A DNA stretch of 64,000 nucleotides from Brachionus manjavacas. Lineage: Eukaryota > Rotifera > Eurotatoria > Ploima > Brachionidae. Shown in pieces: positions 33,781 to 43,648 of this stretch; position 1 is the stretch's first letter; every line of letters starts with the position of its first letter. The notes beneath the pieces are model-generated. The model searched no databases and was not told the origin of the DNA. It worked only from the letters and a program-made list of their open reading frames with translations. The stretch is from assembly GCA_019054805.1 (NCBI GenBank), contig JAHQIY010000004.1:310001-374000 (forward strand), written 5' to 3'. Both the position numbers and the translations under genes were made by a program.

Positions 33781-34675
33781 ATTTTTAATATTTTCATGTT
33801 CAATGAAATTACGACTTTTAATCAGGAAGTAAAGAAATGATAATTCTGAAAATTTGAGATTCTTTTTTAAAAACGCTGAAAAGTAGTTTAAGCCAAAAAT
33901 ATTAAGATTAAGAATGTAAAAACAATCGAATTTGGGTCTGAAAATTTGGCTTTAAATATTTCCTTCTTTCTCTATTAGAGAATTTATCTATTCCAGAGAT
34001 TCATTAAATACTGATGAATTGATTTTTTAGTCTAATTTTTTTTCTTTTTAAAAAATTCTAACTAGACTAGGTTTTGAACTTTGATCATTTTTTTTTCATT
34101 TTTTATCATTTACTTTCCAAACTTGACTATTTTAACATTTAATTTTTTGGACATATTTTATTTTAAAACTTTTTAAGATAAATTTAAGTATTTTAAAAAT
34201 TATTTATTTAATTGATTCTTTTTAAGGTCATTTTTTGAGTGTGAGTGATAGACTCAAAATTCAGGTCTTAACATGTTTATAACAAAAAAATTATTTTTAG
34301 CTATTGCTCTGAATTTCACAACATTTAGTAAAAAACAATGTTGTTTAAATTAATTAAATATCAAATTATTGAAAATACCATAATACATATTGACTTACCT
34401 TGATGTTTAAAATCAAAAAATGCTTTATTTAATCAAAGATTAAAATATTTTGAAACAATTTTTTTTTATTTTCTTACATTTCTCTACAAGATATGTTCAA
34501 AATATAAAAAAAGATTATTTGCTCCTCTAGAATCCTGTTGAAAATAATTGTTAGCTAAATTTTTGGAAAAATTTAAAGTAAAATGAAACTCGATCGGCAA
34601 GTATTTATTTTAGAAAAAACAGGTATAAAATGTCGCCAATTTAAATTGAAAAGCTAAAAGACTCTTTTTACGAAA
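33781..34675. other. Intergenic, upstream of the hydrolase
   Basis: A+T-rich, no coding or repeat signal recognised. An upstream non-coding exon or promoter for the hydrolase may lie near 34560-34670, but no motif proves it. Confidence 0.4.
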
Positions 34676-36094
34676 ATGATCGAAAATTCTTTAGTTGGAG
34701 TTTGGAATGGTACGATTTTCTTGCCAACAATGCCAATAATACTTCTGGCACATTTTTTCCTAAATGGTGACGAAATGGCTGGATATTTGGATGTGACGAC
34801 CCAGCAGGTCAGCAAAATAAGGATTGACATATTTCAGAATAAAAATGAAAGAATAATTTTTAATGCAACTTCAATTGACTTTTCATTTTACGGAAGTGGA
34901 AACAGCTCAAAATTAAAAGGAACAATTAGCAGCTTTTCGACCTATTTTCCTGTTCAATTTGAAAAAATCAAAAATGTGTCCGAGTACGCGGTCAAACGAC
35001 CTCAAACTCCAAAAGGACCCTACAACTATTTTGTAGAAGAAGTGGCAATCAAAAACAAAAAAGCAAACGCAATTCTATCGGGCACATTTACCTATCCACA
35101 AAATCAAAAGCCTATTGCAGCTGTGGTACTGTGTCACGGCTCAGGTGGTCAAGACCGTGATGAAACAGTCTTTGACCACAAACCTTTCAAAGTAATAGCT
35201 GACTACTTGACTAAAAACAACATAGCTGTTTTGAGATACGATGAAAGGGGCATTCGAAATTCAACAGGTTCTTTCTTCAATGCAGATGATGCCGATTTTG
35301 CCGAAGATGCCATACTGGGAATTGAATTTCTAAAAAACAGAAAGGAAACTGGAGAGTCGCGTCTTGGACTTGTAGGTCACAGCAAAGGAGGTTTAACCTC
35401 GATCATCGCCTCTAACCGTTCTAGCTTAATCGAGTTTATTGCTCTATTAGGCTCGCCTGGTGTCACTGGTGAAGAAATACTCTACGAGCAAACCAAACTC
35501 ATTCTCCAAACTCAAAACATTTCCAAAAGTACTTATGAAATAAGCCTTCAATCTGCTTACAACAGCTATCTGATAATCAAAAATGAGCCCAATGATTCAA
35601 TTGCTAGGCTTAAGGTAGACGAATATTTCAAGACACGCTTGATTAATGCTACAGGACAAAACAAGACAGACTTAGAAAACGCAATGTCAAGCATTTTGAT
35701 GAAATTTAACCAAATTGTTTCTCCTTGGTTTAGAAGCTTTTTGGTCTTTGACCCGGTCAAAATTTTAGAGCACACTAAGATCCCGGTGTTGGGTGCATGG
35801 GGCACAAATGATATTCAAGTACCGCCGCACCAAAATATTGAGCCGATGCGCACTGCTTTGAAAATGGCCAAAAACAAGCATTTTAAGTTGATTACTTTTG
35901 ATAGATTGAATCATTTGTTTCAAAATATAAAGACCGGTTCCATTGAAGAGTATGGGCTGATCGAAGAAACTTTTTCAGTCCAAGTCCTAGAAGTTCTCAA
36001 GGATTGGATTATCAAAGAATCGGTGTCGAAAATTGATTCTTTTTTTGGTCTAATTCGATATGTTTTATTTGTTTTGTTTAAAATTTTGATTTAG
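34676..36094 (+). CDS. Alpha/beta hydrolase of bacterial type
   Basis: A single exon of 472 codons. An N-terminal beta-rich domain (residues 1-100: GVWNGTI, GYLDVTTQQV, FYGSGNSSKLKGTI) precedes the hydrolase core. The oxyanion loop is HGSGGQDRD at 154-162 and the nucleophile elbow is GHSKG with Ser236. The likely acid is Asp379 in WGTNDIQVP and the likely base His413 in LNHLFQ, so the triad is complete. DYLTKNNIAVLRYDERG is typical of this group. The arrangement (N-terminal domain plus this hydrolase) is, from memory, mostly bacterial, for example in Bacteroidetes. No signal peptide is clear. The end (FFGLIRYVLFVLFKILI) is hydrophobic and could anchor the enzyme or be a lineage-specific tail. 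The substrate is unknown; an ester or peptide-like amide is plausible. The absence of introns fits a gene acquired from bacteria, but does not prove it. Confidence 0.85.
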   Translation: MIENSLVGVWNGTIFLPTMPIILLAHFFLNGDEMAGYLDVTTQQVSKIRIDIFQNKNERIIFNATSIDFSFYGSGNSSKLKGTISSFSTYFPVQFEKIKNVSEYAVKRPQTPKGPYNYFVEEVAIKNKKANAILSGTFTYPQNQKPIAAVVLCHGSGGQDRDETVFDHKPFKVIADYLTKNNIAVLRYDERGIRNSTGSFFNADDADFAEDAILGIEFLKNRKETGESRLGLVGHSKGGLTSIIASNRSSLIEFIALLGSPGVTGEEILYEQTKLILQTQNISKSTYEISLQSAYNSYLIIKNEPNDSIARLKVDEYFKTRLINATGQNKTDLENAMSSILMKFNQIVSPWFRSFLVFDPVKILEHTKIPVLGAWGTNDIQVPPHQNIEPMRTALKMAKNKHFKLITFDRLNHLFQNIKTGSIEEYGLIEETFSVQVLEVLKDWIIKESVSKIDSFFGLIRYVLFVLFKILI

Positions 36095-36644
36095 ATTGAT
36101 GAGGATTTGAGCTTTTAAAATAAAATAGACACTGCAAAAAAAATTTAAATTAGAATTTTGTTCCGTCTAATGAACAAGAATTTAAATACACAAAAAATTT
36201 AAAATTTTTTTTACTGTAGGCTTAACTATTCAAACATCAATTAAAAAGTGTACTAAATTGATAAATATCAAAAAGTGTTTTTTTAAATAGAATTCGTTAA
36301 TTATGATTCAACAAAATTAAAAAATATAAGACTGAAAATATTTTATTTTATTATTAGACTTTAACTTAATGATTATTTTGTAAGATGGATAGTAAAGAGA
36401 AAATTTTTGATACTGATGAAACAAAATTTATTTAGGGTTATTTTACACAGTTCTCGCACACATAAAAAAATAATTAAAATTAATATTCTTATAATTTATG
36501 TTTATGTTTAAAAAGATTCAAATAAACTTTTTTTAAAAAGAATTTTTTTGTAATTAATAACATAATTTAATTAATGATAGCATCTTTTTTAGTTATATTT
36601 TTAATATAAACTTTTTGACAACATAAAACGCTTATAAAAATTTA
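36095..36644. other. Intergenic, downstream of the hydrolase
   Basis: A+T-rich with no recognisable feature; TAAAATAAA-like signals near 36116-36124 could serve polyadenylation. Confidence 0.35.
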
Positions 36645-37981
36645 GTTATCACGATGTTAACATAACCGGTATGATACCAAATGATAACATATTATGTTAT
36701 CACCTGATAACACTATCGACTAGACCCGTGAATTTTAATTGAAGAAAATTATGGTTTAATTTTTTTTGTTTGAATTACAAAATGTATCTAATGTTGAAAT
36801 AACATTGAAAAAGTGCGATGTTTCAAAAAATTTTATTTAGTTTCAAATAAAAAAATAATTTAAAGTTAATATCGCAAGCATTTTCAGATTTGAAATTAAA
36901 CTCTTTAGTGAAATAGAATGACTTTAATTTTTATTTTTAAAAAAATATTGAAAATCCTTTTTTAAATTTTTAAATAATTCATTCATTTATTTTTTCCCGA
37001 GCAAATGCTCATTCAGACTGGTAACATATGAAAAAACTAAAAATTTAGTTAAGTAATATAAAATTAACTAAATAAAAAGAATAAAAATGAGCATTCAATA
37101 ATTCATTTTGATTAAATTTTATATTCAATCATTAAAAAACTGGATCTAGTCGGTTAGGTGAACCAAAGTTCACTTATTATCCGAAATAATTTGTTCTCAA
37201 GTTTTGTGAACTATTGGTTCACCCGATTTTTTGTTCAAAATAGAATTATACGAAATATTTTCAGATTATGCGAATAAATTGAATAAAGCTAAAAATTAAA
37301 TAGAATGCCTTATTCTCGAAACTGATATAAAAATTAGTTAATAGTTTTTTAGGTTATTTTTTTTTTGGATGAGCTTTAGAAATAGCATTTGCTATGATCT
37401 GGTTGACTTGGTATTACTCTTTCCATAATCCCAAATACCTAAATGCGCTCTCTTCTTAAATGTTTGACTTTCAGCATAAATGATAAAAATTAAAAAAAAT
37501 TAAAATAAATTGTTCACCCTTTAAAAGTTTGACTTTGAGAAATATATACATCTATTTCGCAAATTTTCCTACTCCGCCCAACTTTAAATTTTCAATGTAA
37601 TTATCTTTTCTATCTTATTTTTATCATTACATTAGCTTTTTAAATTAAATGAACTAATAGTTCATAAACCTGAGAACAAGAATCGTCCCAGTAACAGGTG
37701 AATCATAGTTTACCTATCGGACTAGACACAAAAAACTTTGTTTTCTTCTTATAAAATTTTGACATAAGTGATAATTTACTTTCGTTTGGTCGTATATATT
37801 TTTTGAAACCAGATTTATTTATGTTTCATTTAAGTATACTTTTTAGACTTTTTACTTTAAGCACTTAGGTCAATACATTCCTAAAAATGAGATACCAAAT
37901 TTTGGTTGATTCATGACTTGGTCAAACCAAAAGTGATACCCACAAATTTAATTTATATATTTAAAGCTTATTTAGTCAACT
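36645..37981 (+). repeat. Repeat unit copy A (interrupted at its 3' side by the LINE)
   Basis: This unit starts GTTATCACGATGTTAACATA and matches 47533-48870 almost base for base. Its last 888 bases (37094-37981) are repeated on the other side of the LINE at 43649-44536. Inside the unit, TCTAGTCGGTTAGGTGAACC (about 37146) and the inverted TCTAGTCCGATAGGTAAAC (about 37730) look like the two ends of an inner TIR element. A 19-base palindrome, GATAACATA-T-TATGTTATC, sits at about 36682. There is no coding capacity. Confidence 0.85.
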
Positions 37982-38183
37982 TTCAATTTCAATGTGCCCA
38001 GAGCAGACATTAGTCTTTCATGCGAACATGTCGGACACACTCATTTATTTAAGAAATAAAAAAGTGAAATTTTAATATAAATTGAATGTTTTGATTTATA
38101 AAATTTAATAGTTTAATAAGTAAAATAAAATAAAATAAGAAGAAAGAAAAGAAGAGAGAAGGATGATTTAGTTTTATTTTAAG

Positions 38184-41100
38184 TTATTTTTTGTATTTTA
38201 CATATTTAAGAAAATTATAGATGTAATCTATGTCAAATTTTGGAAAAATTTTAATAAACTCAATAAAGTGTAGATTTACATTATTAATTTTTCTTTGTCT
38301 GAATTGAGAAAAATTAAAATCTAGATCATTCTGTGTAAAAGAGTTGATAAATTTAGAAAAAAAGAAAGAAAATGTTAATTCACCAAAAGAATTAAATCCT
38401 AAACTTCTTGGTGTAAAAAATTTATTGCTGTTTCTTAAATTATATGGTTTGTTAAAAGATTCATTTGTAATTAGTTGAGTTTTAAGTGGAAGAGGCGATT
38501 CTGGGTTCTTTAAAATCTTATAAGAAAAACAGCAAAGCTTAATGATCAGCCTATGTTGAAAACCGTATAGACCTAGAATTTCAAGATTATTATTAACTGT
38601 ATTGAAATCATTAGAATAATTAACTTGGGCTTTGAAGTGAATCAATTTAAAAAGTGAAATATAATATGAGTTGGATAGAGATTGAATAGCTGGTTTGGGA
38701 AAATAGATGGCAAGTGATAAACAATAATCAAAGTGTGGCAAGATGAACGTTTTAAAGAATTGTATTTTGACTGGCTTTGAAAGAAAGAATAATTGCTTTA
38801 TTGAATTTAGCTTTTTATTAATAGTAGCTTTTAGATTGCTAACGTGACTATTAAAATTTAATTTATTATCTATTATAATACCTAAAAGCTTGAATTGAGG
38901 TACAACCTCAATTTTAAATGATTTAAAAGAAAATGATGCTGGTACTTCTAGGTTTTTTTGTTATGGATAATCATTATTTTAGTTTTATCCCAGTTAATAT
39001 CAAGACGATTTAATGAGCACCATTTGTACAGTAGTTCTAAACAATTTTTGAAGTTTTCTGTTAAATCCTTTAGATTTGAACTGCAGAAAATGATAGTGGT
39101 ATCATCAGCAAATATCTTACAGTTAATGTTATGATTTTTAAGAAAAAAAGCTAGGTCATTTATGAAAATTAAGAAAAAGAGAGGACCTAACACATTTCCC
39201 TGTGGAACTCCAAGGTCGATTTTAGAGAATTTAGAAAGGGTGCCACCGAAAGAAACCGCTTGTTTTCTTCCAAAGAAATAATTTTTGATAAGATCAAGAG
39301 CGTTTTCATTAAGCCCAATTCTCTTTAATTTGCAAAGTAAGAGATTTGGATCTACTAAGTCGAAAGCCTTGCGGAAGTCAATAAACAAGAGAAGTGTAAT
39401 AAATTTTTTATTGCGTGCTGCGTTAATTTCTGAAATAAGTTCATGTAAGGCTGTTTCACAAGAGTGATCTTCGCTGAATCCATACTGGCATGGAAATAGA
39501 ATTTTATTTGTGGTCAAGTAAAGAGATAATTGTGATGCTATTATCTTTTCAAAAATTTTTGATATTACAGGTAGAACAGAAATTCCTCTGTAGTTGTTAA
39601 TGATTTCGATTGGACCTTTATTTTTATAGATAGCTGTAACAATTGCGCATTTCCACTCACCAGGGACTCTGCAATAAGTGATACAATCATTGATAAGGTC
39701 AGTTAATACAGGACCAAGAATTACTGCTGAATCTTTAAAGATTTTGACTGAAATATCTGAGATACCAGGACCATTGTTAGGATCCAAATTACTTATTATT
39801 TTTACAACAGACTCGACCGATATTAACTGAAAATCAAAAGTTTTTCTTTTAATTTACTAAAGGGACACATGTAAGACAGTTCATTAAAGGTTTCATTTAT
39901 GGAAGCTATACAGGTCTTTTTATCAAATACTGAATCTGATTTTGTATCGGTGAAAAAATTATTCAAAAGCTTGCTAATTTCTGAGGCCTCAGAAGCGGAG
40001 CTCTTACCGTTGATAATGAAATTAGGAATGGTACTGTTTTGTTTGTCAGACTTTAATTTTATTGTTGATCTATAGAATTCATAAAATTTTTTTGAATTTT
40101 GAAAATCATTTAGTTTTTTATCCTTAAAATACAGAATTAATTTTTGTTCGGTCATAGTTTTTATTCGTTTTTTTGTTTCTACATATGAAAAATAAAAAGA
40201 GCGATCTTGTGTGTTTTTCCACGACTTATAAAAACCATCCCGTATTTTAGAAAGAGTATTAATTTCTTTGTCTGACCATGGGCTTAAAGAATTTTTATTA
40301 TCAATTTTAGCTTTTTTATTTGGTGCAATTGAATCTATTATACTTAAAATCGAGTTTTTTAGGGAGTTCCATCTATCATTTGGTTGATCAGATGTAGATA
40401 AAGAAAGAAAAGATCGAGATTTGAAGTCATGGTGAGATATTTTCTCTGCGATTTTAGATAGATTATTCTCAGATAAATTTCTAACAGATTTATAAAAGGA
40501 GGTACTTTTAATTGAGGAAATATCTAGTGTAATTACTAACATTCTATGATCGCTTATAGAGTTATCAATGGATGAAGTCGATTTTATTAGATTTTGGTTA
40601 TGCAAAACGAGATCTATTTGAGTAGCACTTGTTATGAATTTATTTTCTTTCTGGAAAAATTTGGTTGTGACTCTAGTTGGACCTAAGACGAAATTTTTTA
40701 GTCCATAACTTGAAAGGAAACATTTTAAGATTTCATTTTTTCTTAAAGAATCTATATTAAAATCTCCAATAAGAAAAAGGGGATCTTCGATGTTTATGGT
40801 TAAGAGGAAATTTCCAACTTTATTAAGATAATCACTATCATTAATATATCTGTTAGGGGCCTTATAACATGAGAGAAAATTAAAGCATTTTTTTTTAAAT
40901 AAATTTGTAAATAAATACTTTCAATTGATGTTAAAATTTTTGTTTTCCTTATAGTGTATTCGCATCGAATATAGACAAGAACACCTCCGCCTTCTTCATT
41001 TTCTCTATCGAAACGTATAATATTGTAGAAGGAATGTTTAAGAGAGGATAAAGGATGGATGAAATCATTAAGAAATGTCTCATTTAGCATCACTATATCA

Positions 41101-41270
41101 AAAATTTTTGAGTTAAGGACTGAGAATATTTGGTCTTTTTTATTAAAAAATCTGTTAACATTGAAATGGAGAATAGAAAAATTACTTGACGCTTTAGTTA
41201 CTTCTATAAGATCTTTAACAAAGTCGGAACTAATAAATTCTGAAGATTGGTTTAATTTATCTCTATCTAG
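38184..41270 (-). pseudogene. LINE AP endonuclease and reverse transcriptase (frameshifted)
   Basis: The frame continues directly from the UGA (followed by CUAG) with SNFSILHFNVNRFF, MLNETFL and GGGVLVYI, the start of an AP endonuclease. The first ATG (41090) is already inside that domain. GDFNID (about 40760) and SDHRMLVIT (about 40560) complete the nuclease. The RT follows, with GISVLPVISKIFEKI, FIDFRKAFDLVD, GVPQGNVLGPLFF and FADDTTI (about 39105). A C-terminal domain ends at 38184. Three breaks all fall in A runs: near 40895, near 39840 (five A where the sister copy has six) and near 38955 (seven A, six in the sister). They may be decay or assembly errors. Confidence 0.85.
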
Positions 41271-42773
41271 TCATGAAGAACAAGAGCTAGAAAATAAATT
41301 ATCAATTCCTTTTATAGAGAGAAGATTTTTTGAGAAAATTTCATTAAAAATAAGCTTACGAAAAGCGGCTACTTGATCCTGTTTAAAGGTCAATTGGGCA
41401 TTAACGATAAAATATCGAAAAAAAAGACAAATGAAAATACCGCAGTCATAGAGGTTTGTCTGAATTGGAAAAGAAACATTTGAGTAACACCAGTTATCTA
41501 TGGTCAGGTTAAGATCCTTAAGTATTAATGATAAAAATCTGTTTACCTCCTGATAATAAATGTTGCTGTTTGTACCTAGAGAGTCATATAAGATTATTGT
41601 TGATTTTGAGAAATCCAGAATTATTAGTCGCCAGTGATTCATAAAACAGGTAGGAATTATAAAAAATTTATAATTACTTACTTTATTGAGCTTTAATCTG
41701 CATTTTCTATTATTGATATATAAAGAGAAAAGAGATGCAGAAAATGAAAAAAAACTTTTATCCGAAGAAAAAAAAGAAATAATAAGGTTAAAATAAAAAT
41801 CTATTATGTTGTCATTTACCCATTTTGTGTTGTTAAGCGTTAATAAATCATGGAACGTTAAATTTGTGTTGAATCCTGATACTGCTAAGTTATAGTCATC
41901 TTCCCAATTTGTTTTTGGTTCCAAAATTGCATTTTGATCTATCGTACAACCAGCGTACACATTCCGGGCTCCTGCGATTGTGTGCTGAGATTTTTTGGTG
42001 TGGCTCAGGTTGATTTCCGATTCTGATGCACAAGTTGTTATTGAATCTGTTGATGAGTACTGAGAGTCTACAACTATAGTGGTTGCTCCGGGTCGAATAG
42101 ATACAGCTGAGTCTGTCAAGGCCTTGTTGACTGCTTCCTTGGTTTCTCCTGTTCTACTGGAGTCCGCTATGTCTGACAAAGATTTGTCGACTGCTGCTTC
42201 AGCCATTCCAGAGAATCTGGAGTAGGCTGATTCAGTCGAACCCTTGTTGACTGCGGTTGTAATGTGGTTGTTTTGATAAACTGGTTCGGTCCGGTATAGT
42301 TGTATCAGATCGTTAGTCTTACTGGTCTTTGAGTCTGTTTTTGCAGTCGGGTTCTGGTTGACTGTAGTTTCGGTCTCTCTGGGAAGACCGGTGCCGGTTG
42401 ATTTGGTCAAAGCCTTGTTTAATGTAACTTTGGTTGCTCCGAGGCTGTTATGATCAGCTGAAATGGAATTTTTCTGGTTGATTGTAGCTCCGTCCGCTTT
42501 AGGACTACTCAAGTCAGCTGATTTGGTTAGGACTTTGCTGACTGATGCTTTGAATATTCCGTGATGACTCGAGACAGCTGAATTGGACAAAGAATCATTG
42601 TTTACAGATTTTGATTGAATTAGCCTTGTTTGATTAGGTTGTGGTGGATTAGTGAAGGTTTTGATTGGTTTTGAGTATTGTTGCTGTGTAGTTCTAAAAT
42701 TTTGATTAAAGATGGAGAAATCTGAGTTTTGAGGAATTGTGGATTTAAGTTGAATGGAGTTGTTGCTTAGTTG
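41271..42773 (-). CDS. Ulp1/SENP-like cysteine protease region of the LINE, in frame after the ORF1 UAG
   Basis: Exactly in the ORF1 frame, 500 codons stay open from the codon after UAG to a UGA at 41273-41271. The first in-frame ATG is at 42206, 189 codons in, so independent initiation at its start is unlikely. The first part is Gln/Asn/Pro-rich. Then come several degenerate repeats of about 24 residues (VNKALTDSAVSIRPGAT type). The last 200 residues form a C48 peptidase domain: KWVNDNIIDFYF, then His in MNHWRLIILD (41636), Asp in ILYDSLG (41585), Gln in PIQTN (41462) and Cys in LYDCGIFIC (41444). All catalytic positions are present and correctly ordered. Ulp1-type proteases cut after Gly-Gly of SUMO-like proteins; here it could process the element's own polyprotein or act on host SUMO conjugates (inference). 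Confidence 0.85.
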   Translation of the reverse strand, partial: QLSNNSIQLKSTIPQNSDFSIFNQNFRTTQQQYSKPIKTFTNPPQPNQTRLIQSKSVNNDSLSNSAVSSHHGIFKASVSKVLTKSADLSSPKADGATINQKNSISADHNSLGATKVTLNKALTKSTGTGLPRETETTVNQNPTAKTDSKTSKTNDLIQLYRTEPVYQNNHITTAVNKGSTESAYSRFSGMAEAAVDKSLSDIADSSRTGETKEAVNKALTDSAVSIRPGATTIVVDSQYSSTDSITTCASESEINLSHTKKSQHTIAGARNVYAGCTIDQNAILEPKTNWEDDYNLAVSGFNTNLTFHDLLTLNNTKWVNDNIIDFYFNLIISFFSSDKSFFSFSASLFSLYINNRKCRLKLNKVSNYKFFIIPTCFMNHWRLIILDFSKSTIILYDSLGTNSNIYYQEVNRFLSLILKDLNLTIDNWCYSNVSFPIQTNLYDCGIFICLFFRYFIVNAQLTFKQDQVAAFRKLIFNEIFSKNLLSIKGIDNLFSSSCSS

Positions 42774-43607
42774 CTAATGTCGGAATTCTGGGTGCAACAC
42801 CCACACAAGTGTTTCATTTCTAATTCCCCAGAACCATCTTTTGCTGTTTTCGTCTTTCTTGTATCTGAGTGTTTTTCCATTGCCATCAGTTTCAATGTGG
42901 GGTAAGGCGTTGTTTTGCTCTTTCTTTTTGTCCCTGAGAGCCTTGTCAAGTTTGCATTCGGCTAGGGTTTTATCTTTGTTTAGAAAAATACCTTTGAATT
43001 GTGTGGATTTGTACAGTTCTCGTGATCGAGATAAAGCCTTGTTTCTGCTTTCCGAGTCTTGCAATTCTACCACCAATATCGAATTTTTAACTGAATTGGT
43101 TTCCTGGGCAGTTCTTGGTTTGATTCTGTTGATGCGTATACATTTTTCTTCAGCAATGCCGACTTTGTCTAAGATTTGGTGTACCTTTTCTTTGTCATGT
43201 TTTTTCTTTTCGTTTGATATTTCACTGATACATTCATCTAATCCACAAATAATGAGATTATTCTCAATTTTATTTCTTGTTTTGAATTCTTTTGCTACTT
43301 TTGATATAATTACGAGATCAGATTCATTGTTCTGGTTGCTATTATCGACCAAACTTGCTAGTGTGCATACTGGAATTGTGTGGGCTGTTTGTTGAGGACC
43401 TTTTTCAAGTTCAGAAATTTTTTTATGTTGTTCATTAATCGTCAGTTCTAAACTTTGATTTTTTGATTCGAGGGTGCTGACTCGAGCTTGAAGAGATCTA
43501 AAGGCCGAAACCAAATCAACAAGGTACTCGCTTATCTTACCAGGTCCCACTCCGAAATTGCCCTGACCAAGTCCAGGCCATTCTTTGAGGAGTTCGTTAC
43601 TATTCAT
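42774..43607 (-). CDS. LINE ORF1 protein (coiled coil plus RRM-like domain)
   Basis: A true ATG at 43607 opens 277 codons. Residues about 35-75 form a heptad-rich coiled coil (SLQARVSTLESKNQSLELTI region). From about 115 the protein matches the RNA-binding fold of LINE ORF1 proteins: NNLIICGLDE, KVGIAEEKCIRINRI, SILVVELQDSESRNKAL and IFLNKDKTLAE. It would bind the element RNA as a trimer or oligomer. The stop is UAG and is followed by CAACUA; the same frame stays open for a further 500 codons, so this may be the N-terminal product of a longer readthrough protein. Confidence 0.85.
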   Translation of the reverse strand: MNSNELLKEWPGLGQGNFGVGPGKISEYLVDLVSAFRSLQARVSTLESKNQSLELTINEQHKKISELEKGPQQTAHTIPVCTLASLVDNSNQNNESDLVIISKVAKEFKTRNKIENNLIICGLDECISEISNEKKKHDKEKVHQILDKVGIAEEKCIRINRIKPRTAQETNSVKNSILVVELQDSESRNKALSRSRELYKSTQFKGIFLNKDKTLAECKLDKALRDKKKEQNNALPHIETDGNGKTLRYKKDENSKRWFWGIRNETLVWVLHPEFRH

Positions 43608-43648
43608 TGAAGTTTTTTAAAAATTTCTTTTTTTCAATTTTTTTTGTT

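Larger units (their letters stand above)
37982..43648 (-). mobile_element. Near full-length LINE with ORF1, Ulp1-like protease, AP endonuclease and RT
   Basis: A 5.7-kb non-LTR retrotransposon on the minus strand. Order from its 5' end: a very short leader (about 40 bases), ORF1 (43607-42774), a Ulp1/SENP-type protease region (42773-41271), AP endonuclease (from 41270), reverse transcriptase and a C-terminal domain to 38184, then a 200-base 3' untranslated part ending in two ATTGAA units and no poly(A). The RT motifs place it with CR1/L2/jockey-type elements. It lies between two 888-base direct repeats. Frameshifts in A/T runs break the endonuclease/RT part. Confidence 0.9.

Noticed and set aside
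42841-43395. Plus-strand open frame of 184 codons
   Set aside because: Antisense shadow of the LINE ORF1; hydrophobic and serine-rich translation with no motif.
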